Source: Arion vulgaris (taxonomy: Eukaryota > Mollusca > Gastropoda > Stylommatophora > Arionidae). Taken from it: 64,000 nt of DNA. Shown piece after piece: positions 1 to 12,100 of the stretch (within the stretch, counting starts at the first letter, position 1; every line of letters begins with the position of its first letter). Position numbers and translations under genes: made by a program. A model generated the notes under the pieces. That model saw only the letters and a list, made by a program, of their open reading frames with translations, did no database searches and was not told the origin of the DNA. The DNA is taken from contig CM036775.1 of NCBI GenBank assembly GCA_020796225.1, forward strand, positions 1,505,001 to 1,569,000, in the 5' to 3' direction.

Positions 1-62
1 TGTAATTTTGCAAATTGTTGACACTTGTAGTGAGTGTTGTAATTCTCTTTCATTTTCCACAG

Positions 63-165
63 GTAACTGTTCTAAGTCCAATCGAAGGGACTATTTCGTA
101 TGCAGGATCTACGAGTGCCGATTCTGTGCTTATGAGCCCATCATATCCTATGATTGCTCTTAAAG
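63..165 (+). CDS. Clathrin-like exon a
   Basis: Acceptor ttttccacag before 63, donor G|GTGCGT after 165. Encodes 34 residues from VTVLSPIEG to PMIALK and ends in phase 1, matching the blade 1 region that contains ISADSAIMNP in clathrin. Confidence 0.85.
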
Positions 166-3100
166 GTGCGTGCTTAGTGATATGGTGTATTCTGTCAAAT
201 GTGTTCAACATATAATAATAATTTCTCTCGCACTGCTATAATGCTACATAGGGTCTGCAAGTAATTTCTCCATACCGCTCTATCCTGGTCAACTCGCTCA
301 ATCTCTTCCATGGAATTGAGACCAATATTTCTTTCCTCTCTCAGCAAAGTTCGTTTTAGGGTCTCTCTAGAGCGTCCTCTCTTTCTTGAACCCTTTACAT
401 CCCACTTCAATCCAGCTTTGTTAATCTTTAATCATTTCTTCTCGTATGATCACCATATCCCATATTTTTCCCCTTATAGCAGTTGTTATTAGTGGTTGAC
501 CAGACATTTATTTGATTTCATCACTTCTCCTGAATTCTTCCCATTTTATGTTCATTATTTTTCACAGGAATCTATTTTCAAATGCATTCAGCTTGCTTTC
601 TATAACTTTAGTCATTTTCCAACTCTCGCTGGCATATGTTAGGATTTGAAACAAGAAATTGAAAATTTAGTTTTAAAACTATATAACTTGCAGTACCATA
701 ATTTACATATACTGTTGTATAACATGTTTGGTGGATACATAGAGCAGAACATTTTTTGTTCCATCTGTGCTGTTCTACCTGCCTCACAGGCCGAAGAACC
801 ATGTCGAAGAAGTGTGCACCAAGCTGATCTGTCATAAGTAACATTCTGACATGACTGACTAATTGTGTCATAACTGACTAATTGTGTCATAACTGACTAT
901 AATAACAGACTAATAGTGTTGTCTTAACTGTGTTTCTAACAGCTGGGCTGAGGTTTGAAGTGTTTAACCTAGATTCTAAACTGCTGGTGTCCAAAGTTAG
1001 GTTTCATGAGCCTGTTATCTACTGGACATGGCTGACAGCTGATGTGATTGCCATGGTGACAGATTCAACAGTCTACCACTGGAACATAGACAATGGACAA
1101 TGTGAGTGTTACAAAAGTTGTTTGTATACATTCTATTTTGTTGTAGTTCTTTTCTCCATCTTATCTGTAGTATCGTCCGAGTGGTTACCGGGCCCAAATT
1201 TGGAGTGTAAAGAATAGAACCACTGTTACCTGCCACGCATGTCGTAAGAAGTGACTAAGGAGGTTTGGCTGAAATTAGATGCATGTGTCCTAAACATGTA
1301 GAAGTCTATGCGCTTAGGAGCCTACCAAACCAATGTGCAACGTATACACGTTCTTGGCAAAGATCAAACATATCACAAAGAGTGATTAAAATTGGTCATA
1401 AAGAACAAACGCAAAGAAGAAGATCTGTTTTCTTATTCTTATATGTTATTTTGTTATTTTTTCTTATTTTGATCTCTCGTCATCTTCTTTATCTTCATCA
1501 TCTTTTTTCTTTATCTGCTTCTTCTTCTTATGCAGTAATGGCCACATACATCGGCCATGTCGATCTCCAATATTTTCAGTGAATATTATTCATGAATTTG
1601 TCACCATTTTCCAGTTAGTGGCTGTAACATCAATGTTCTTTGTCTCTCTCTCTCAGCCTCTACCCAACCAGAACAAGTGTTTCTCAGGCACAACCGGCTA
1701 GCCTTCACAGAAATTGTTAGCTACAAAGCAGACCCTAATCTAAGATGGTTGGCTCTAACAGGACTCACTCCTGAGGTTTGTCTTAGTTATTTCATCTATA
1801 TTCTTATTATGCATCTTCTACACTGAAAATGAAAATCGTGACATATCCTTTACAGGAATATCCTATCATCATCATCAGGTGCCGTGCTGGCTGGCGTAGG
1901 CGATCATGGATCTCCACAAATCTCTGTCGTTGGTGTTTGCTATCAACTCAGATGTTGACGCTCTACCCTGCCATGAAGTCAGGCTATCCAACATTTTCTC
2001 TCTGTCTCGTCTACCCTCAATTTTACCGGTTGTCACGATGTGTTCTAAACCTCCCTCCTCATCACATGCCCGAAAAATGATGACTGCCTCTTTCTTATAT
2101 TGATGATAAGTTTTCTATGTGTCTTGATCTCATTCAATACCTCAACATTAGTCATTTTAGCAGTCCATGGGATTCTCATCATTCTTCTATAAAACCACAT
2201 TTCTGTGGCCCTCAGAGATTTTTCGATCTGTGTGTTCATTGTCCATGACTCGCATCCGTATTTCAGTATTGGTTCTATGTAGCACTGAATAACTCACATT
2301 CTGATCGGGATTGACAAGGACTTGTTGCAGATAATGCTTCTCATTTTCAGGAATGATGTTTTCACTTGTCCTATTCTGCTCTTTATTTCTGATCGGCATC
2401 TGCCATCTGATGTTACCAGGACTCCGAGGTATTTAAATTGCTGCACTTGTCTTAGATCAGTCTCATTTACTGTGATGGTGCATTTTGGCAAAATCTGCTT
2501 TTTGATATTATCATAACTTCTTGTCTTCTTAAAATTCAAACTATACTATCATCATCATCAAATAGCGTGTCCTGAGCAGAACTTTGCCACCCCAACAGTT
2601 CTCCGGAATTTCTTTCTCTCATAGGCCAGATGTCTTACCTCTGCAGTCATCATGTTCAAACCATCAGTTACATCCTGAATCCATCTTTTCTGTGGTCTTC
2701 CTTTCTTATTTTTGCTGGTATGCCTCCTTCCATGATGGTCTTCTCCAGCCCTTCATGCCGCCCGAGTGACTACCGTGACCCAAATTTGGGGTGTAAAGAA
2801 TAGAACCACTGTTACCTGCCATGCATGTCATAAGAAGCGACTAAGGAGGTTTGGCTGAAATCAGATGCATGTATCCTAAACATGTAGAAGTCTATCCATT
2901 TAGGGACCTACCAAACCAATGTGCAACATATACACGTTCTTGGCAAACATCAAACATATCACAAAGAGTGATTAAAATTGGTAGTAAAGAAAGAACGCAA
3001 AGAAGAAATCCTTCGTGTCTCTTTACATGTCCAAAATATCTCAATTTTCTCTCTTATTTGTAGCATCAGCCAATTTTCTTTGATTTGTAGCATCAGCCAG

Positions 3101-6100
3101 TTTTCTTTGATTTGTAACATCAGCCAGTTTTCTTTGATTTGTAACATCAGCCAGTTTTCTTTGATTTGTAACATCAGCCAGTTTTCTTTGATTTGTAACA
3201 TCAGCCAGTTTTCTTTGATTTGTAACATCAGCCAGTTTTCTTTGATTTGTAACATCAGCCAGTTTTCTTTGATTTGTAACATCAGCCAGTTTTCTTTGAT
3301 TTGTAACATCAGCCAGTTTTCTTTGATTTGTAACATCAGCCAGTTTTCTTTGATTTTAAGGACTATCCTATACCCAGTGATATAATGTTGAAGACATCAA
3401 ACACAGTAAACGAGTCGTCAAGTTTCTAGGCACCACTTATATGTTCAGTAATTTGCCAATAGAACAGTATTAGAAGACAGGGTCCCAGGACGCAGAAGCA
3501 GACCAAGAAGAAGATGGCTACGCGATATTAAAGAAACCATGAATATGACCATCGACGAAGTGGATGAAATGGCTAGAGACAGAGTGAATTTCAGATGCGC
3601 TGCAAAGAGAGCAACGTCCTATAAAGGACATGCATCTTGATGATGTTGAGTTTGCCAATAACAATAAGGGTGCTTTCCTGGAACCCGCAGGGACAGTGAA
3701 AGTAGGGGAGGCAAAGAAATACATGGAGACGAGATTTGGAGGCAGAGATCAATAATATAAAGAATAGCTGGAGGGAGCTGCAGGAGATAGCTAGAGATAG
3801 GAAGACTTGGCATGAGTTGGTTGAGGGCCTATGACCCAATTCTAGTTAAAAAAGAACAGAGAAAGTTTGCCATTGCTTTCTGAACGAAGAGGTCTATTTT
3901 TACCGTTTGTAAAAATCCACAGGAATAAATTAGCTTCTCAACTGCCCGTAGTGGAGTTTGAACCAGGTACTCTTGGGTTGTGATCGAGCTCGCTACCGTT
4001 TAAGCTACAAACACTTACATCTTATACACTACATAACCCTTTAATAATTCCTCTCATACCGTTATACATTACATAGGAACTGCAAGTAATTTCTCCGCAC
4101 CGCTCTATCCAGGGCAACTCGCTCAATCTCCTTCATGGAACTGAGACCGATATTTCTTGCCTCTCTCAGCAAAGTTCATTTCAGGGTCTCCTTAGGTCGT
4201 CCTCTCTTTCTTAAACCCTTTGCAGCCCATTTCAATGCCTGTTTTGATATTCTTTAATCATTTCTCCTCAAGGTGTGTCCAACATATCTCCATCTTCTCT
4301 TTCTTATAACAGATGTCACTAGTGGTTGACCAGACATTTATCAGAATTCGTTTCATTTTATATTTATTATTTTCGCAAACATATATTTTCAAATACATTC
4401 AACTTGCTTTCTATATCTTTAGTCATTTTCCAACTCTCGCTGGCGTATGTTAGGGTTGATACAACATTTGAATTGAAAATTCGTAATTTAGTTTTAATAC
4501 TATATAACTTGCAGTTCCATATTTTATTTAGACTTTTAAAAGCTTTGCCAATTCATATCATAATTTCTTTTTAACATTTCCTGTGCAATCAAAATTGCTA
4601 CCTAAATAGGTGAACTGCTCTGTTATTTTTATCATTTTAGATTCCAGGGTGATATCTGCATTACTTGCCATAGGTGTCTTCATTATATTTGTTTTTTCAT
4701 AGCTTATCTGCAGTCCAACTTTTGATGCTATAGATGACAAGTTGTCTGTTTTTCTTTGCATATCTTGGTTGTTTTTACTTAACAAGACAATATCATCTGC
4801 AAAATCCAAATCTTCTAATTGACTATTTTCTACCCAATCGATGCCAGTTTCGTCCCTGCAACATTTTCGCATCACCCAAGATAGTTAGATGTGACATACT
4901 TAATAATCTGTGATATGTAGGTGACTTAGATGAAGTTATTAATCTCTCTTTCTTCTTTCAGGATGATAGAATCTCTGGCGTCACACAATTGTACAACCGA
5001 GACGAAGATATAACACAATGTATAAGTGCTCATGCTGTCTGCTTCTCCAGCTATCACTTCCCTGGTAATCCATACCCCTCCACAGTGTTCTGCGTCAGCT
5101 CCAGAGAAGCTCAGGATCATGGAAAGGTAATTGTTGAGAACAAGTAACATGAAGATGAAGATCGTAGCATATCCTTTACAGGACGTAGCCATCAACCACA
5201 ATACACGAGTCGTTGATGTTCGAGACACCACCTATACGTTCAGTAGTTTATCATTGCTTTCTGAATGATGAGATCTATGTTTACCTTTGTAAAATCCCAT
5301 GGAAACGAATTTGCTTCCAAATTTGCCCACCGTGGGGTTTGAACCAGGTACGCTTGGGTTTTTGATCGAGCTCACTACCGCTTGAGCTAAACAAGTAACA
5401 TAGGTTTTTTAAAGCATATTTAAACTGATTTAAATATGCTAAAAAAAAAAAAGTGGACAGTCTAACCGAATGGATTGGAGAGTAGGGTCCCATGCGAGAG
5501 ACTTGACTTATTCCGCTCCTCGTGGAGCATAGGGCCTCAACAGTTGTTCGCCACTCTTCTCGGTCTCTGACTGTTTTCTATATGGTCTCCCAAGATAGTC
5601 AAGCACTCTTCAGTTCCTCAAGAAGACTTCATCTCCAGGTCTGTTTAGGGCATCCCATGCGAGAGACTCGGTTCAATTCCCGGTACGACCAAGGAGTTTT
5701 TTCTATCAGGGGTTATTGGTTACTGAACTGATGTCGCAGCACTCCTGGCAGGTGCTCAGTCTCCCGAACTGATTTAGAATGGTATGCATACTGATGGTTC
5801 CTGTTGCTCGCTAGTTAAACACACTTCTGTTCCTGCCCCTCAAGCATCCAGCTCTACTTATACAATATGTAATTCCAAATTTCCTAAATCGCTTTATTGA
5901 TTCAACATCTATTTAATTGATTGAAGATAAAACAAAGAAATTCAAGAAAATAGGTTTGGAAAAGCATTTACTAAATAATTGAAACAATAGTGAGAACTAA
6001 AATTATGCATCACAACATATTAGAAGGTAACCCACCCGTGTGGTGCCGGGGCCCTCAAGAAAAGCAAAGAATAGTACCACTGCAACCTACATGGCATGTG

Positions 6101-9100
6101 GTAAGAGGCAACTGATGTAGGACCTAGGGAATCTACCCTAGTAAATAAAAAGCATAACAGAAATCAGAATTAAATAGACCACTTGTTAAACCACTCTGTG
6201 TGATTTGTATGTGATCTGAGCCTAAAAGCGATTGTATGTTGTGCTAGTTATGCGTCTACAAGTAGGCCAGCACATCCGATTTCTGTGACGCTTTTATTTA
6301 CTAGGTAGCTTACCTAGGCCTCTACCTCAGTCGCCTTATGACATGCCTTGTAGGTCACAGTGGTACTATTCTTTGTTTCCCTAGCGGACCCAGGCACCAC
6401 ACAGGCGATACCAATATCAACACTCATTTCTCTCAATCTGATCAGTGACCGGGACTCACAAACTGAAACTCTTCTGTTCAAAATAGCAAGCAAGGATGCA
6501 CGCCACCAATGCCAGGTATGACGGGTTCTGGCGCCAGTTCACGCTTCTCTGTAGCATGTCCAGCAGTCCCAATTCACATTAAAGACTGAATAGATCCTCA
6601 GCCATACAGCTCCTCAACAGGTTAACACAATTTGAACTTGGACTGTATACGACTACCATTTAGAAAATGAAGAAAACTGCAGTATTTAAATATGGCGTAA
6701 CACATAATAACAAGTACTGTAGTTTTATAAAATACAAAACAATACACAGCAACGTTGACTAAAGGCTTTATCAAGCAAAGGATACAACAGGAGTGACAAA
6801 TTTCACTTCTTTGACAGCACATTACATATATACTATGACAGAAACATTCTAACAGTTTTTTTAGTCACAGATTTTCATTTTAGGGTTGTTAGTATATTTC
6901 TGTCATAGTCCATATGTAGTGTGCTGTCAAAGAAGTGAAATTATTCACTCCTGTTGTAGCCTTTGCTTGATAAAGGCCTTTTGGTTGAAACATTGCTGTA
7001 TAGTGTTTTTGTATTTTGTAAAACTACAGTACTTTGTTATTATTTGTTTTATTATTGCTATATAGTTTTACTGCACTCTTCCCTATATCGATAAGAATAT
7101 TACATATTAACTCCAACGGCTTTGTGCCATTCATTTCGGAACATGACAATTTATATGTATGTTATTTTGTATCTGCATTCACGACTTCCACAGGTTCACG
7201 TCATCGAACTGGGCCCATACAAGTTAGGCAACTTTGCCCCAAGAAACTGTTATGACCATGTACATTTTCTGGATGATCTAGAACGATATGATTTTCCAAT
7301 TTCTCTGCAGGTACGTTGCTTCATTTCTTGCCGTTGAAAACTGCCGGTTTTTTCTTTTGTTTTACTTGTAGTAGTATAGTTCGTTCCAAAATTTGTGAAC
7401 ACACTAAGGTTGAATTTGTACAAAATCTACCGGATGGATAACAGTAATTTTTTACAATAATTTATTTACATATTATAAAAAGCAATGTGACATAGTGAAT
7501 CAATGAAAATAAAAGGTGCGCGCATATGCCAATGGCAATCATTCAGGTACAGTGTGAAATGATTAATCCCACGAGATTCTCGATTTGCACTGGTGCGGAA
7601 TTGCATGTTTAGCACTCAAATCCTTAATTATAAGAAAACTTGACTATCATACTGTTAAACTTCTACAAGTATATCAAATCAACTTCACTAGTATTTTACT
7701 AATAAGATATAAGTAAAATCTTACAGCAGTAAAGGTTTGGGTGGGCAAAAATACTTTATGAAAGTCTCCACTGGTGTCTATAGAAAGATGTAAAAATCAA
7801 TAATTTCTGTCAAGTGGGTAATTTTATATCGGTTGGTAAAAATGTTCACCAATTTTGGAACGAACTTATAGTAAAAAAGTGACCAGAAATCAGATTGTCA
7901 GTGCCACAGTTACAATCGTCAGAATATTTTATCATTATCTTGTATTAGATTGTATCAGTATCTCAGTCTGTTGGATACAAAGCAAAAGGCCAGCACGCAA
8001 AAGATGGACCTCAGAGATAACAGAGGCGACGAAAGAGACTATCTACGAAGCGCATATTAGGGCCCGTTTTAGAAATCTCTTCCTGACCTGACGCTGTGAG
8101 GCATACAGGATTCAAGAAAGAAATAAAGAGAAAGAAAGTCTGTTGGAGAAACATATATGGGCTTTTGAACATAAGTGTCGCCTGTGTGTTGCCGGACTCG
8201 CAAGGGGAGCAAAGAATAGTATCACTGCGACCTACAAAGCATGTCATAAAAGGCGACCTAGGTAGAGACCTAGGAAGCTACCCTAGTAAATAAAAAGCGT
8301 CACAGAAATTGGATGTGCTGGCCTACTTGTAGGCGCGTAACTGGCACAATGTACTATCGCTCTTGGGTCAGGATCACATACAAATCACAAAGAATGGTTA
8401 ACCAGTGGTTGATATGGACTGTTCGAAGAAGAAGAACATAAGTGTTACAGAAGAGTCCTCCGTGTATCATTGACATAGAAGAGAACAAACAGATCTATCC
8501 AGAAAGAACTCAAAATAAAGAAAACTGTCTGATGCTACAAATAAGAAGACATGAAGGGCTGGAGAAGACCATCATGGAAGAAGGCGTCACAACAATGAGG
8601 AGAAGAGGAAGACCAAGAGATGATGGATTCAGGATGTAACTGATAGTTTGAGCATGATGGCTGCAGGGACAGAGAGAAATTCTGAAGGACTGTTGGAGTG
8701 GCAATGTTCTGCTCAGGACAAGCTATTTGATGATGATGACTTTACTAATTCACCTTGTTCCCAGTAGAATACAGGGCTCCTGTGAAGAGTTCTACTTAGC
8801 CATATTGTTCCCAGTAGAATATATGCTCAGAAACATGGACAATGAACAAGACAGAATTGATGCATTTAAGATGTGGATATTTATAGAATAGGCAGAGTTT
8901 CATGGACAACTAGGCATGAAGAAACTAAGAGAAATAAAATTCAGACAGTAAAGTATTGTGGGCGCATAAAAGACATGACACCATGATAAAACATTTACTA
9001 GAGGGGAAAGTTGAGGGGGGAAAACCGAGAGATAAGTGGGAGGGAAACTTTAAGAAATGGACAGGTTACAGTCTGGCAATGTGCAACACCAAGGCGAAAG

Positions 9101-12100
9101 ACAGAGAATGCTGGAGATTCATTGCAGCCAACCTTCGATGGGGAGACGGCACCTAATGATGATGATGATGAGAATATATGGTTCCTGAGAAAAGTTCTTC
9201 ATCAACTTCTGCTATGCGATTACTCCGGTATGTGTCATAAACAGGACTGTGCGCTTGAGGTCTTCACTGGTCCCCCATAATTTGTTTTGTAGGATTGTTT
9301 CTGTTGGCCAGATTTCCATTCTCACACTGCTCAGGCTGGAGCAGTCTTGCAGGATGTGCTCTGGGGACTGCTTTGGTAATCTATAGGTGCAGGCATCTGA
9401 GTCCCTGGGACCTATTCTCTGGAGGTGTGCTCCGAGACTGCAGTGTCCCACTGTGGTCTGTGCTTTTCTGTTTAGTGTATTTACACTGTTTTGCTCTGGG
9501 TTGTATCCTCCATATCATTTTTCTGGATGAGAAAAGTTCTACGCAGCCATATTGTTCCCTATAGAATATAGGGTTGCTATCAAGAGTTCTACATAGCCAT
9601 ATTGTTCCCTGTAGAATATAGGGTTGCTATCAAGAGTTCTATGTAGCTATATTGTTCCCTGTAGAATATAGGGCTGCTATCAAATCTGACCACCTCAGAT
9701 CTGCCGGTTTCCGTACATCACCTACTTCTACTAAACCATCTTGTTCCCAGTAAAATATAAGACTCCTGGGCAAGACTGTCCTAGCCTGTGTAGTGTTCCC
9801 AGTAGAATATAAGACTCCTGGGCAAGACTGTCCCAGCCTGTGCAGTGTTCCCAGTAGAATATAAGACTCCTGGGCAAGACTGTCCCAGCTTGTGCAGTGT
9901 TCCAGTAGAATATAAGACTCCTGGGCAAGACTGTCCTAGCCTGTGCAGAGTTTTCAGTAGAATATAAGACTCCTGGGCAAGACTGTCCTAGCCTGTGCAG
10001 TGTTCCCAGTAGAATATAAGACTTCTGGGCAAGACTGTCCCAGCCTGTGCAGTGTTCCCAGTAGAATATAAGACTCCTGGGCAAGACTGTCCTAGCCTGT
10101 GCAGTGTTCCCAGTAGAATATAAGACTCCTGGGCAAGACTGTCCTAGCCTGTGCAGTGTTCCCAGTAGAATATAAGACTCCTGGGCAAGACTGTCCTAGC
10201 CTGTGCAGTGTTCCCAGTAAAATATAAGACTCCTGGGCAAGACTGTCCTAGCCTGTGCAGTGTTCCCAGTAGAATATAAGACTTCTGGGCAAGACTGTCC
10301 CAGCTTGTGCAGCGTTCCCAGTAGAATATAAGACTCCTGGGCAAGACTGTCCCAGCCTGTGCAGTGTTAGAATGGATATCTAGCTAACAGGAACAACCGT
10401 TCAGATCAAACTATGGGGGACCAATGAATTCCTCAAGCGCACCGCCCTGTTTATGACAAATACCAGAGTAGTCGCATAGCAGAAGTTGATTGAAGAAGAA
10501 GGCTACTGTGGAGAGTGTTAAACAGTTCAGATCCAGTATAGATGATTCAAAGAAATGCGTTTTCTGCATGTGAAATGCCCGATCAGGGACCTCTGTAGCG
10601 TAGAGGTTTGATGCTCTGCCTCTGGTGCCAAGTTAACCAGTTTGTTCCCTTGTGGAGCCATCTGGTCATTTTCCCAGAGATGCCTGATCTCAGTGTAGGT
10701 GAGATCGAGTTTCTAGACCTATCGGAGATGGACGATAAAACATAGGTCCCTAGTTTAATTTGAGCATGTAAAAGAACCCTTGACAGTTGAAAATCGAGTA
10801 GAGTAGGCTGGAAAGCTGCTGCCTGGGTAAAATTTATTAGAAAAAGATTAAAAATAAAATTAATTCAAAATATCTTTACCATCTTCAAAATTACATCGGG
10901 AACTTTTGCCAACGCTTCAGAGTTCATGCACTGCCGCTGAGATCGTCCTGTGTTGAGAAAGAGATTAGAGTACACATTGTTACTCACCGAAGTGCAATGA
11001 TGATGGTTCTATCAGTCAATCAATCAATGTCCGATTTTACTTGATAATCTTCTTCTTCTTCTTGTAGATATCAGTTGACTATGGGCTTCTGTTTGTGATC
11101 ACTAAATATGGTTATCTGTACATGTGCGATATGGAAACTGCTATGTGTTTGTGTTGTACCCGGGTGGCGGTGGATGTCATCTTTACTGCAGTACTCAACA
11201 CCAACTCGCAGGGCATCCTGGCCGTGACGCGTGGAGGACAGGTATGTAGGAATGAATTCTTCATATTTGTTATCATTCAGATGTTGTTTTCTTCTGCCGC
11301 TTCGAATGATCCACATCGACCACTTGTTAAACACTCCGTGTGATTTGTATGTGATCTGAGCCTAGGAGTGATTGTACATTGTGTCTGTTATGCGCCTACA
11401 AGTATCCCTGCATATCCGATTTCTGCAACACTTTTTACTTCCTAGGGTAGCTTCCCAAGGTCCTACGTCAGTCGCCTCTTACGACATGCATTGTAGATTT
11501 TCTTTTCTTTCGTTCCTGGGTCTTCCTGTAGAAGGCATAAGGCATGCAGCCAGTCCCTCAGCCCCCAGGTGGCTGACCAGACAGTTTAGCTTATATACTT
11601 TATTAGCAGACAGTAGTATTGCGCACTAAATATGCATGTGTTCCAATGTGGTCCTTTGATTTTATAGATGGTGTTCCTTACATACTAAAACTCAAGACAA
11701 CACGATATAGCGAACAAACAGGATTCAATTAAGTTCTTTCATCTTTATTGAGGTTTATAACGGCAGACATATTAACATACGTCTGTCCGTGTCCATTGTT
11801 TATCTTTCTTCTCTCGTTACTACCCCGTCACTACTCCTTGGTTTTTGCTACGTCAGGTCTTGTCCAGTATTGCCACTCTTGCTTATGTTGAACACATGCA
11901 TATTTAGTGCGCAATACTACTGTCTGCTAATAAAGTATATAAGCTACACTAAGCTAAACTGTCTGGTCAGCCACCTGGGGGCTGAGGGACTGGCTGCATG
12001 CCTTATACATTCCCTTACCTCTATTACCCTGGGGGGTTTCCCTCAGAGCGCCTGTGTTGTGATGCTGTCAGGAGGTCTCCACAGTGTGTGTCCTATCCAT

